Source: RZYP01 sp050256135 (GTDB lineage Bacteria; Bacillota; Negativicutes; Acidaminococcales; Acidaminococcaceae). From it: a stretch of 64,000 nucleotides of DNA. The notes below the pieces were generated by a model. It did not search any database. It had not been told where the DNA came from and saw only the letters and a list, made by a program, of their open reading frames with translations. Where the stretch lies: contig JBFWIF010000001.1 in assembly GCA_050256135.1 (NCBI GenBank), positions 1 to 64,000 of the forward strand. The letters run 5' to 3'. This document shows, piece by piece, positions 25,354-34,521 of the stretch. Positions within the stretch are counted from its first letter, which is position 1, and the number at the start of each line of letters is the position of its first letter. The translations under genes were made by a program, and so were the position numbers.

Positions 25354-26316
25354 ATGAAGAAGGTATTATTAATATTTTCACTGTTAATGATTTTTATGAG
25401 TTGCAATATTGCACTGGCTGAAGAGCAGCAGACGACCAAACTTCAATCGTCAGCATCGGGCTGGTATTACAATAATGTTATTTTTACCAGAGGTCAGTTT
25501 ACAGAGATCGGCAAGGACAATGTCAGAGTTGAAGGAGATGGCGGTTACCGCGATATAGTGCTGAACATTTCGGCAACTACCCATATAGTTAATGCTGAGG
25601 ACGGGACGCCGGTCCTTTTTAGTTCTCTGCAGAAAGGCGGATCTGTAACAGCTTATTACGGACCGGGCGTTAGCAAAAGTATGCCTCCGCAGGGTAATGC
25701 CTTTGCGTTGGTTGTCGGCACACCGACTCAAGGCAATTCTGCAGGTATCTATATGAAGGCTGGCAGCGTGCAGAAGGTTGATGACGATAGAATCAAGGTT
25801 CTATCTTCTAACGGCGATAGATTAATAACTATCACTAGTGAAGTGTTTCCCAACCTGAACTCTATCAAGGAGGGTTCCGATTTGCTTGTCTGGTATGAAA
25901 TGATGACCATGAGCCTGCCGGGGCAGGCAGCCGCGACTAAGGCTGTACTGCTTCCTGCGACGATTAAGGTCTATCTTGGCGCGGAAGTTGTTGTGGTCAA
26001 TGGCAAAGAGGTTGTCTTAGGAGGAAAAGAAGGCATTGTCAAAAAAGATATGGTTGTCTTTCTGCCTATTAGAAAGATAGCAGAAGCTTTGGGCTACAAT
26101 ATTATTTGGCATACAGAACAACAACAGATTGAATTGAAAGACGGTACCAATACAGTGGCGGCATGCAAAATAGGCAGCAACAGCTATCAGAAAGGGCAGT
26201 CGGTTGTTGGGCTTGCAAAAGTGCCGGAACTTATTAACGGTAAAATGTTTGTGCCGCTGAATTTTTTCACTGATGTGCTAAGCGTTAAGGTAGATGTGAG
26301 CTATAGACCTGTCTGA
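25354..26316 (+). CDS. Exported protein with copper amine oxidase-like N-terminal domain
   Basis: A 320-residue protein with a signal peptide (MKKVLLIFSLLMIFMSCNIALA). The C-terminal ~110 residues match the copper-amine-oxidase N-terminal-like domain (PF07833): VNGKEVVLGGKEGIVKKDMV, FLPIRKIAEALGYNIIWHTEQQQIELKDG and FVPLNFFTDVL. The middle is beta-rich and unassigned. In Firmicutes this domain occurs on secreted and cell-envelope proteins, not on true oxidases. The gene ends 24 bp before a nitrilase-family gene. A cysteine at residue 17 lies inside the signal peptide and makes a poor lipobox. Confidence 0.78.
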   Translation: MKKVLLIFSLLMIFMSCNIALAEEQQTTKLQSSASGWYYNNVIFTRGQFTEIGKDNVRVEGDGGYRDIVLNISATTHIVNAEDGTPVLFSSLQKGGSVTAYYGPGVSKSMPPQGNAFALVVGTPTQGNSAGIYMKAGSVQKVDDDRIKVLSSNGDRLITITSEVFPNLNSIKEGSDLLVWYEMMTMSLPGQAAATKAVLLPATIKVYLGAEVVVVNGKEVVLGGKEGIVKKDMVVFLPIRKIAEALGYNIIWHTEQQQIELKDGTNTVAACKIGSNSYQKGQSVVGLAKVPELINGKMFVPLNFFTDVLSVKVDVSYRPV

Positions 26317-26340
26317 AGATAAAACTACAGGAGATGCAAA

Positions 26341-27159
26341 ATGAAGAAAATTACGATAGGTTTGGTTCAGATGGCTTCGCTGTGTGGTGATATTGAATAT
26401 AACCTAAAAAAAATAGAGGGGTTTGTTCGTCAGGCAGCTGCCAAACAAACTGACATCATCTGTTTTCCTGAGCTTTCGCTTACAGGGTATTGTCTGGAAA
26501 AAGATTGGACGGCGCAAGAGTCAAAGATCAAAGAAGCAGTTAAAGAATTGCTTAATCTTTCCATGCAGCTGAAAATCGTAATAATGGTCGGCATGGTTGA
26601 AGTGTCAGACAGCAGCGACGCATACATAAGTCAGCTGATATGTTTGGAGGACGGAAGTTGTAAAAATTACCGCAAAACTCATCTTGGTCAACGAGAAAAG
26701 AAGGTTTTTGCTGCGGGCAACAGACTTCCTGTTTTTAAATTGGAAGCTGGCTTGAACATTGGCGTGGAGTTATGCTATGACACACATTTCCCTGAGGTTA
26801 CAGGCAAGCTTTCGCAAATGGGTGCGCAGATAGTATTTGCACCGCATGCAGTGCCGCTCGTTTCGGCAGGTAGCCGTGAGGAAATTTGGGGAAAATATAT
26901 ACCAGCGCGTGCTTATGACAATCGAGTTTATTTCGCCTGCTGCAATCAGCTGGGCGGCAATGGCAGGGGCAGCGAATTTGCCGGGGGCTGTGTCGTTTAC
27001 GGTCCGGACGGAAGCGTTATTGCCAAAGATTTTTCCAATCAGGAGGGGTTACTTACCACTAAACTTTCTTTAACGGGTTTAGAGCGTTATCGAAATCAAG
27101 GTAAAGGAAAGATGGGTGCACGGTTTTTCCTGCAGGATAGGAGACCAGAGTTGTATTAG
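26341..27159 (+). CDS. Carbon-nitrogen hydrolase (nitrilase superfamily)
   Basis: A 272-residue nitrilase-fold hydrolase with all three catalytic positions: Glu in CFPELSLTGY, Lys in NYRKTHLGQREK, and Cys in GVELCYDTHFPEV. Such enzymes hydrolyse amides, N-carbamoyl compounds or omega-amides. The substrate is not evident. The start ATG 26341 follows CAGGAGATGC, and it is probably cotranscribed with the exported protein upstream. Confidence 0.85.
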   Translation: MKKITIGLVQMASLCGDIEYNLKKIEGFVRQAAAKQTDIICFPELSLTGYCLEKDWTAQESKIKEAVKELLNLSMQLKIVIMVGMVEVSDSSDAYISQLICLEDGSCKNYRKTHLGQREKKVFAAGNRLPVFKLEAGLNIGVELCYDTHFPEVTGKLSQMGAQIVFAPHAVPLVSAGSREEIWGKYIPARAYDNRVYFACCNQLGGNGRGSEFAGGCVVYGPDGSVIAKDFSNQEGLLTTKLSLTGLERYRNQGKGKMGARFFLQDRRPELY

Positions 27160-27197
27160 AAAAAATAGCTGGCTAAAATAAGAAAACGAAATCAGCC

Positions 27198-27237
27198 AAA
27201 AGTGCTTTTTCTCATAGTGAGAAAAAGCACTTTTTTT
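27198..27237 (+). terminator. Terminator before the polysaccharide operon
   Basis: AAAAGTGCTTTTTCTCA and its complement surround a 3-nt loop, followed by seven T residues. The next 190 bp, up to the porin start, hold an AT-rich promoter region and no gene. Confidence 0.85.
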
Positions 27238-27429
27238 GTGCAGTATTCAAAAAAGGTAAAAAACACGCAAAAACGGTAAAATACTAGGAAATATGGAAGG
27301 AAGAATTTTTATCGATGTCGAAAGTTGCAAAAAGTATACTACACCTTCAGACCTGCCCAAAGCTGGGAAAGGGTCTTTTGGATAATTTTAAGGTTTCTAT
27401 GAGAAAATCTTACCAAACGGTGGTGAATC

Positions 27430-28635
27430 ATGGTCAAGAGAATTTTTATATGTATAGTTGCAATAACTTTATTTTGTGCTTCCAGTGTTTCGGCAGCGGC
27501 AGCTAATCCTTTTGCTGATGTACCGAAAGGCCACTGGGCTTATGCTGCTTTGGCAAAACTGGAACAAGGCGGTGTTTTGCCGAACGGAAAAGAGTATGAC
27601 GGCAGCAAAATAATCACGCGCTATGAAATGGCTCAATTGGTTGGTACAGCACTAGCCAATAAGGATAAGTACAGCGCAGACATTCAACAACATATTTTAC
27701 CAAAACTGACGGATGAGTTTGCTGATGAACTGAATAATTTAGGCGTGCGGATTGCCAAACTGGAAGCTGCCAGTGATAATATCAATCTCAATGGGCAGAT
27801 ACGATGGCATTACGTCGATAACGATCGGAGTGAACATGCCGGCAGTTATGCGCATCAGCTACGTTCCCGCATTTACATTAACGGCAAAGTTAATAAAACC
27901 TGGGACTATCATGCTATGCTGGAAAACAAGCAAGATTTGCGTACGAATGCTGAAGAGGGCAAAACTGGTTTTGAACGTGCTTATGTAACCGGTCCGCTAG
28001 GCGGTGCGAAAGTTAAGGCTGGCGTTTTCGGCAATCTGATGGCAGAGGGTAATATTTATGATACAAGTTTTGATGGCATTAAATTTGAATTCGGCGATAT
28101 TATAAAATACAGTCTTCTCTATGGTGAGGCTGATATTGCGCGCGACAATAAGATGTTTGTAGCGGCAGCTTCTTACAAAGATTATGACTATGATGCCGCG
28201 GTGGGTTATCATAGGATTAATTACGATGAAGGAAAGCCTTCTGCTAATACTATCTGGAGTGGCGGTGCTAATTACGACTTTGGCAATTACTCTTTGGGAG
28301 CTATGTATCTGAGGGCGAGTGAGAAAGATGCCAAGGGTGACCGCGATGGTTATGTGTTGACGCTGACTCACGGCAGGCTGAAAGAATGGCGTGCCAATAC
28401 ATATGAAATTTATGCCAAATACTACGATCAGTCTGCTACCACCTATTTGGCTCATACGATGAACGGCTTGGCAGGTTATATGGACGGTTTTAAAGGTTAC
28501 AGCGTGGGAGTAAATTATGCAGTGGCGGAAAACATTGTGTTTGGTTTGGAGTATTACGATCTGAAGGATAAGATAACAGATGAAAAGAACAGAACGATTT
28601 GGATGCAGTTTGTTTTTGACTTTAGTACGGATTAA
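27430..28635 (+). CDS. SLH-domain outer-membrane porin (OmpM-type)
   Basis: A 401-residue exported protein: signal peptide ending near SVSAAAA, one S-layer homology domain (NPFADVPKGHWAYAALAKL... ITRYEMAQLVG, about residues 26-80), a short coiled-coil linker (DEFADELNNLGVRIAKLEAA), and a ~270-residue amphipathic beta-barrel region ending with the aromatic signature MQFVFDFSTD. This is the Negativicutes OmpM layout, where the SLH domain ties the outer membrane to modified peptidoglycan. Only 12 bp separate it from a nucleotide-sugar dehydrogenase, so it heads the polysaccharide operon and could serve as its outer-membrane pore, which is inference. Confidence 0.9.
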   Translation: MVKRIFICIVAITLFCASSVSAAAANPFADVPKGHWAYAALAKLEQGGVLPNGKEYDGSKIITRYEMAQLVGTALANKDKYSADIQQHILPKLTDEFADELNNLGVRIAKLEAASDNINLNGQIRWHYVDNDRSEHAGSYAHQLRSRIYINGKVNKTWDYHAMLENKQDLRTNAEEGKTGFERAYVTGPLGGAKVKAGVFGNLMAEGNIYDTSFDGIKFEFGDIIKYSLLYGEADIARDNKMFVAAASYKDYDYDAAVGYHRINYDEGKPSANTIWSGGANYDFGNYSLGAMYLRASEKDAKGDRDGYVLTLTHGRLKEWRANTYEIYAKYYDQSATTYLAHTMNGLAGYMDGFKGYSVGVNYAVAENIVFGLEYYDLKDKITDEKNRTIWMQFVFDFSTD

Positions 28636-28647
28636 GAGGCGATAAAT

Positions 28648-29970
28648 GTGGGAATATATGAAAAAATAATTAACAGAGAAGCAAATATAGCAGTTGTTGG
28701 ACTCGGATATGTGGGACTGCCGATAGCGGTTGCTTTTGCCGATAAGGCAAACACTATTGGTTTTGATACTAATGCGGAGAAAATTTCTAGTTATAAAAGC
28801 GGTATTGATCTGACCAATGAAGTTGGAGATGAAAAAATAAAGGAAACGCCTTTGCAATTTACTACGGAAGAAAAAGACTTACAGAATGCTGATTTTATTA
28901 TTGTCGCGGTACCAACACCGGTCAATGGTGATGAAACACCTGATTTGAACCCAGTTGTTAGCGCGAGCAGTATTGTCGGCAGAAATCTGACTAAGAATAC
29001 TATCGTCGTCTTTGAATCGACTGTTTATCCGGGTGTGACAGAAGACATCTGCATACCGATTTTGGAAAAGGAGTCTGGCCTGCAATGCGGCACAGATTTC
29101 AAAATTGGCTATTCACCGGAAAGAATCAATCCTGGTGATAAAGTGCACCGTTTGGAAAACATCACGAAAATTGTTTCAGGGATGGATGAAGCAACATTGG
29201 AAGAAATTGCTGCGGTCTATGAACTGATTATCAAAGCTGGGGTTTATAAGGCGGAAAGTATTAAGGTTGCCGAAGCGGCGAAACTAGTGGAAAATTCACA
29301 GCGCGATATCAATATTGCTTTTATGAACGAATTCGCGATGGTTTGTGAATTGATGGGTATCAACACAAAAAGCGTTATCGACGCGATGAATACGAAGTGG
29401 AATGCACTAGGCTTTTTTCCTGGGTTGGTAGGCGGACACTGCATAGGTGTCGATCCCTATTATTTTATCTACAAGGCCAAAATGCTGGGTTATCATTCCC
29501 AGATTATTGCAGCCGGCAGAAAAATCAACAACAGTATGGGTAATTTTGTAGCAGATGCAGTAATCAAAAGTTTGATCCAGGCTGATCAAAATGTCCGCCA
29601 TGCTAATATCTACGTTTTTGGCATTACTTTTAAAGAAGATTGTGCGGATATTCGTAATTCCCGGGCTTTTGATGTTTTGAAAAGATTGGCGGAATATGAT
29701 ATTCATCCAAAGGTTGTTGACCACGTTGCTGATAAGCAGGCAGCAAAAAATGAATTTGGTATTGACCTCGTCAGGATGGAGGAAGTGCAGAATGCGGATT
29801 GTCTGATTTTCCTGGTTGCCCATAAACAATTCAAGGAAATGTCTTTGGCAGAGGTGGATTCTTTGTATAATTTACAACTGCCACGTGAAAAAAGGGTAAT
29901 TATTGATGTGAAAAGCATTTTTGCGGCAAATGCCTTTAAAAATAACGGGTATATCTATTGGAATCTTTAA
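28648..29970 (+). CDS. UDP-N-acetylglucosamine 6-dehydrogenase-like (TviB/WbpA type)
   Basis: GTG 28648 follows GAGGCG. The 440-residue nucleotide-sugar dehydrogenase has NIAVVGLGYVGLPIAVAF at the N-terminus, the FESTVYPGVTEDI and GYSPERINPGD segments of the TviB/WbpA group, and catalytic Cys265 in GGHCIGVDPYY. Members oxidise UDP-GlcNAc or UDP-GalNAc to the uronic acid; the group differs from UDP-glucose dehydrogenases. The gene should supply an N-acetyl-hexosaminuronic acid donor for the glycosyltransferase downstream. Exact sugar is not determinable here. Confidence 0.85.
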   Translation: MGIYEKIINREANIAVVGLGYVGLPIAVAFADKANTIGFDTNAEKISSYKSGIDLTNEVGDEKIKETPLQFTTEEKDLQNADFIIVAVPTPVNGDETPDLNPVVSASSIVGRNLTKNTIVVFESTVYPGVTEDICIPILEKESGLQCGTDFKIGYSPERINPGDKVHRLENITKIVSGMDEATLEEIAAVYELIIKAGVYKAESIKVAEAAKLVENSQRDINIAFMNEFAMVCELMGINTKSVIDAMNTKWNALGFFPGLVGGHCIGVDPYYFIYKAKMLGYHSQIIAAGRKINNSMGNFVADAVIKSLIQADQNVRHANIYVFGITFKEDCADIRNSRAFDVLKRLAEYDIHPKVVDHVADKQAAKNEFGIDLVRMEEVQNADCLIFLVAHKQFKEMSLAEVDSLYNLQLPREKRVIIDVKSIFAANAFKNNGYIYWNL

Positions 29971-29988
29971 TTGGGAGGGTTGCGGCGG

Positions 29989-32664
29989 ATGAAAAGTAAA
30001 AGAACGCTGATTTACTTGGCTGTGGGTGCTGCAGCATTAGTAATGATCATGTATATTTTTGTATCTTTGTTTTCTTCGAGCCCTTTGGGTCAGGGCAGAA
30101 ATATTAATGCAAATTTATCGTCTTTATATAATGCTGAAGCCGAAATCAAAGCAGCAAAAGCAAATTTGCGCAATAAACCTGCCAAAGCCCAGCTCATGAC
30201 CAGTATGAATTTGGCTTCTAATGGTATTGCTATAACCTTCGACGGTCTTGCGGATATTGCTACGACCAGACAGATTTTGGACTTATTGCAACGGTATGAC
30301 ATCAAGGCCGCTTTTTTCGTTGAGGGTATGCGCGCAGCTGAGGAGCCTGAGCTCATTGCGGAGATTATCAAAGCTGGACATAAAGTTGAAAACTATTCAT
30401 TGTCGGGGCGGAGATTTTTAGAGAAAATGCCGCAGGACGAACTGATAAAAGATTTATGCACTGCTCAGAAAATCATTAAGGTGACAAGCAATACTTCACC
30501 TCTGTTCTTGAAGACTGAGGAAACTGCTTATACTGATAACTTGCTGCAGGTTGTCAGGGCCTGTGGTTTGACTGCCGCAGTAAAAACGGACAGGGTGTTA
30601 AATGCTAGCAGTTTGGTAAGCTATGACGCAGCAGTTGGTTATGTAAGAAATATTAAAAAAGGCAGCATCGTTTCTTTCCAACTGGAACGGCCTAAGGGAG
30701 AAAAGCCGCCAGCGGCAAAGATAGAAGAGCAGGTACCTGCAAAAGATAAGCAGCCGGGTTTGAAAGAACTGAATAAGGAGTCTCTCAAGGACAATGAACA
30801 ACCGAAAATCGTCAAAACTGTCGAATTGTTTTTTAAAGCATGCAAGAATGAGCAAGTGCATACGGTATTGCTTGCAGTGCCAAAACAGAAGTTGGCAGCA
30901 GCAAATTCCTGGCAGGCGCATTTATGGGCTAACCTTGCTTTGTTAAAGGATAAGGCTGGCGAGGTTCTCGGCTGCAAAACGGCTTATGCCGCAGCGCCTG
31001 CTCAGAAAGACTTGGAAGCTTTACGTGCTCAAAATAAGGGGAAACTAAGGCAGGAGATAAAAAGCATTCATACTACTGAAAAGGCGTTGAATTACAGCTT
31101 TGCAGGTATTTCTAATGAAGCCGCCCTTGATGCCGTATTGAATACGTTGGATATGCTGCACGGTAAAGCTACTTTTTTTGTCACAGATAAAGATATTAGG
31201 AAGTATCCTGGTGCAATCAGCAAAATAATTAATTCGGGTAATGAAATCGGCATCGGTATCGGCTTGGATGCGGGCGACAATTTCTACACGGAAGCAGCGG
31301 AAATTTTGCGCTGTGATGAATTACTGCGGGCTAAGTTCGGTATTACTACCGACATCGTCAAGCAATTATGGGGAGTAGTACCGCAGGAAACGATGGAAGC
31401 GGCTTCCGCGACCGGCAAATATCTGGTAGGACAGGTCTATACGATTGCCAAAAAACAGCATAAGGATTACACTTCCGCACAGGCTATCAGGGAAGAGCTT
31501 TTTCCTAAAGGCATTATTTCTTTTGGTATCGGGCAGCAGATTTTCTTCCGCCTGGACCTGTACTCTGATCCTTTAATGTGCAGTAAGCTGCTAGAAGAAT
31601 TTCAGAAAACGTTGGTAGATAATATTGCATATGCTACCTTAAATGATAATCCAGCAATCAATCCGCAGAATGACTCAAGTTATAGTTTGAAAACTGTAGG
31701 AGAAATATTGCATAATGAGCGTTACACCTATGAATATCCTGTGCCGGAGACAAATGTTCCTGAGCGCTTAAAAAGCGATTTCAGGAAGCTGCATGTTAAT
31801 AAGGATAACTTTATCGAAATGGTCAATACTCGTTATATAGGAACAGATTGGGTCAACGACGTGCATAAGGCACTCGGTTTTTCCAGGCAGGAAATAAAAC
31901 GTCTGGATACCAGCGGTGTCATCCATACTAACGATAATGTCGTCTTTTTTACCTTTGATGACTGGGGCGGTGATGCGCCTATTAACAATATTTTGTATGT
32001 CTTAAAGAAACACAATGTGCCTGCTACCTTTTTTATCAGGAGCAATAAGGTGCAGAATCACCCAAACCTTTTGCGTATGATAGCAGCCAGCGGACATGAA
32101 ATAGGCTCACATACTGATCAGCATCAACTGATGGCTATGTATGATAAAAATACCAAAAAATATGTGCCGACTCAAACACGAGAAGAATACATGCAGGATT
32201 TAAAGACCTGTTATGATAAATTGGTGAGCATAGTCGGTGATGTCCAAATTGACGGACACTATTCCTTGACGAGATATTTCCGGCCGCCGGCATTGGCAGT
32301 TAGCAAGATGGGGCTGGAATGTGTTTTTGCCAGCGGTTATGAGTATATTGTTTCCGGCTACAGCCCAGGCGATTATCAGGCTAACAGTGCTATGCAGGTC
32401 AGACATACGATAGAGGAAGACCTTTATACAGATGATGGCAAAGTTAACAAAGGTACCATTTTTGTTCTGCATATGGGCGATAAGAATGGCAAGCTGACGG
32501 CAGAGGCTCTTGATTCTTTGCTGACAAAAAACGAACAAAAAGATGATGCTGATCCCAGCAAGTTTAAGGCTGGCAGACTATCAGATTATTTGCGTGATGG
32601 CTATGACCAGGGCAATCCGAAAAAAAGTTTAAGGCTTGAGACAGAGAGAAGAGCGGTACCATGA
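29989..32664 (+). CDS. Membrane-anchored protein with three NodB-like deacetylase domains
   Basis: ATG 29989 is chosen (GGGAGG about 11 nt upstream) over TTG 29971. The ~891-residue protein has one N-terminal membrane helix (about residues 7-28) and three polysaccharide-deacetylase-like domains near 78-230, 365-540 and 648-860. The third keeps the metal motifs TFDDWGGD and SHTDQH with RYFRPP. The first (TFDGLAD, ENYSLSGR) and second (SFAGISNEA, GIGIGLDAG) have lost the Asp and His ligands, so they are probably binding modules. It should de-N-acetylate the nascent polymer outside the inner membrane. Confidence 0.82.
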   Translation: MKSKRTLIYLAVGAAALVMIMYIFVSLFSSSPLGQGRNINANLSSLYNAEAEIKAAKANLRNKPAKAQLMTSMNLASNGIAITFDGLADIATTRQILDLLQRYDIKAAFFVEGMRAAEEPELIAEIIKAGHKVENYSLSGRRFLEKMPQDELIKDLCTAQKIIKVTSNTSPLFLKTEETAYTDNLLQVVRACGLTAAVKTDRVLNASSLVSYDAAVGYVRNIKKGSIVSFQLERPKGEKPPAAKIEEQVPAKDKQPGLKELNKESLKDNEQPKIVKTVELFFKACKNEQVHTVLLAVPKQKLAAANSWQAHLWANLALLKDKAGEVLGCKTAYAAAPAQKDLEALRAQNKGKLRQEIKSIHTTEKALNYSFAGISNEAALDAVLNTLDMLHGKATFFVTDKDIRKYPGAISKIINSGNEIGIGIGLDAGDNFYTEAAEILRCDELLRAKFGITTDIVKQLWGVVPQETMEAASATGKYLVGQVYTIAKKQHKDYTSAQAIREELFPKGIISFGIGQQIFFRLDLYSDPLMCSKLLEEFQKTLVDNIAYATLNDNPAINPQNDSSYSLKTVGEILHNERYTYEYPVPETNVPERLKSDFRKLHVNKDNFIEMVNTRYIGTDWVNDVHKALGFSRQEIKRLDTSGVIHTNDNVVFFTFDDWGGDAPINNILYVLKKHNVPATFFIRSNKVQNHPNLLRMIAASGHEIGSHTDQHQLMAMYDKNTKKYVPTQTREEYMQDLKTCYDKLVSIVGDVQIDGHYSLTRYFRPPALAVSKMGLECVFASGYEYIVSGYSPGDYQANSAMQVRHTIEEDLYTDDGKVNKGTIFVLHMGDKNGKLTAEALDSLLTKNEQKDDADPSKFKAGRLSDYLRDGYDQGNPKKSLRLETERRAVP

Positions 32665-32695
32665 CAACAAAATAGATAACCATGGCAGGTATACT

Positions 32696-34516
32696 ATGAA
32701 GAATCTATTCAATAACAAAAAAATAAAAGATGTGTTGCTGGCTATTAAACCTGACCGTAGGCTGCTGTCCAAAGTGCCAGATGAGGAAGGACTGCGGGTC
32801 AACAAGGAAAGGCGTGGTTTTGATTCGTCTAATGGCGCATATGACATTAAGACCTTAATGGATCAGGAGCACAGCGGAACGCGCTATCTGATCGATTATG
32901 ATGTTGCTGTCCAATATTTCAATGCAGACAGAAAGAAAATGTATTGTCAGGCTGTCGGCAAGGACATTTCATCGACAGGTATGTTGTTGGAAATTGCGGC
33001 GGCAGATGCCGAAACTCTCGACCGCGCTAAAGCGATGGAGCTTTCTTTTGAAATCATTGAAGGGACGATGCCGGAAGGCTACGAAATGTCGGTGAATATA
33101 GGTGCGGAGGTCGTCCGCTGGCAGGAAGGTGAAGATGGCAAAATCCTTTGCGGTGTCCGCTTTAATGAAACTTTGGCGCAGTATGCCGGCAAAAAGAAGG
33201 GCAGGTATATTTCTGCAGTTTCTTTTGCGTTACTGCTGATGATTGCTGCTTTCATCATTTTGATGCGCAGCGAAAGCGTCATCTATTTCAAATTCAACAA
33301 AAGCCTTTATCTGTATAGCATCATAGCAGCTGCTTTCTTGCTGACGAGATATTTGTTTGGTGCTCTTTACAGGACAGTGCCAATTAAGGAAGATTTTACT
33401 CCCGGCGTGACTATTATTATTCCTTGTTTCAATGAAGAGGAATGGATTAACAGAACGATTTTAAGCTGCATCAATCAATCTTATCCGTCAGAAAAGCTGG
33501 AGGTTATCATTGTCGATGACGGTTCAACAGACCAATCAGTAGCTAAAATCAAGGAAACCATTGACAGCATTGCTGAAACTGTTGGTGAGAAAGTGCGGGA
33601 ACGGCTGTTTTTTCTGGTGCAGGAGCAGAATGCCGGCAAGCGGGAAGCGCTGGTAAGGGGTGCCATGGCAGCTAAACATGAACTGGTTGTTTTCGTCGAT
33701 TCTGACAGTTTCGTTGATCCTTTTGCTATCTATAATCTTGTGCAGCCGTTCCAGGATGCCAACATGGGCGGGGTATCTGGACGAACTGATGTTGCCAATA
33801 CCTATACCAATGTTTTGACTAAGATGCAGGCTGTCCGTTATTATATTGCTTTTCGCATCATGAAGGCGGCCGAGGGTTATTTTGATGCGGTTACCTGCTT
33901 GTCTGGACCGCTTTCCTGCTATCGCAAGGAGCTTGTCTTGCAGCATAAGGAGGCTTGGTTAAACCAAAAATTCTTAGGCCAGAAGGCAACCTTCGGTGAC
34001 GACCGCAGCTTGACGAACTTTATCCTGCGTGAGCATAGGACAGGTTATCAGGACACGGCTGTCTGCTCCACGATAGTGCCTAATACTTATGGCATGTTCC
34101 TCAAACAGCAGATGCGCTGGAAACGTTCCTGGCTGCGGGAATCACTGATTGCGGCTAAGTTCATGTGGAAAAAAGAACCTTTTATGGCGCTTTCGTTTTA
34201 TATGGGACTGTTGGTGCCGGTAGCAGCGCCTATTGTTGTCTTATACAATTTGGTCTATATACCGGCAGTTTACAGGGTTTTTCCAACGACTTTCCTGGTC
34301 GGCTTGCTGATGATGGCACTGATGATGAGTATGGCACAGCTATTTCTGCGGAAGAGTTCGACTTGGATTTTTGGCATATGGTTTTGCCTTTATTATGAAG
34401 CCGTCTTGCTGTGGCAGATGCCGATTGCCTGGTTTACTTTCTGGAAGTCAGAATGGGGAACCAGAATGACGCCAGCTGATAGTGCAGCACTAGAAAAGAA
34501 GAAAAGTGGGAAATGA
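32696..34516 (+). CDS. PilZ-domain family 2 glycosyltransferase
   Basis: ATG 32696 is used; an in-frame start at 32636 overlaps the previous gene. The ~606-residue protein has an N-terminal PilZ domain (about 60-165) with DISSTG at 90-95, where the first Arg of the usual RxxxR is His (HSGTR). Two membrane helices follow, then a processive GT2 domain: VIIVDDGSTD, FVDSDSF, FGDDRSLTNF and QQMRWKRSW, then three to four C-terminal helices. This layout resembles hyaluronan, cellulose or Alg8 synthases under c-di-GMP control. It is the probable polymerase of the operon. Confidence 0.87.
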   Translation: MKNLFNNKKIKDVLLAIKPDRRLLSKVPDEEGLRVNKERRGFDSSNGAYDIKTLMDQEHSGTRYLIDYDVAVQYFNADRKKMYCQAVGKDISSTGMLLEIAAADAETLDRAKAMELSFEIIEGTMPEGYEMSVNIGAEVVRWQEGEDGKILCGVRFNETLAQYAGKKKGRYISAVSFALLLMIAAFIILMRSESVIYFKFNKSLYLYSIIAAAFLLTRYLFGALYRTVPIKEDFTPGVTIIIPCFNEEEWINRTILSCINQSYPSEKLEVIIVDDGSTDQSVAKIKETIDSIAETVGEKVRERLFFLVQEQNAGKREALVRGAMAAKHELVVFVDSDSFVDPFAIYNLVQPFQDANMGGVSGRTDVANTYTNVLTKMQAVRYYIAFRIMKAAEGYFDAVTCLSGPLSCYRKELVLQHKEAWLNQKFLGQKATFGDDRSLTNFILREHRTGYQDTAVCSTIVPNTYGMFLKQQMRWKRSWLRESLIAAKFMWKKEPFMALSFYMGLLVPVAAPIVVLYNLVYIPAVYRVFPTTFLVGLLMMALMMSMAQLFLRKSSTWIFGIWFCLYYEAVLLWQMPIAWFTFWKSEWGTRMTPADSAALEKKKSGK

Positions 34517-34521
34517 CGTAG

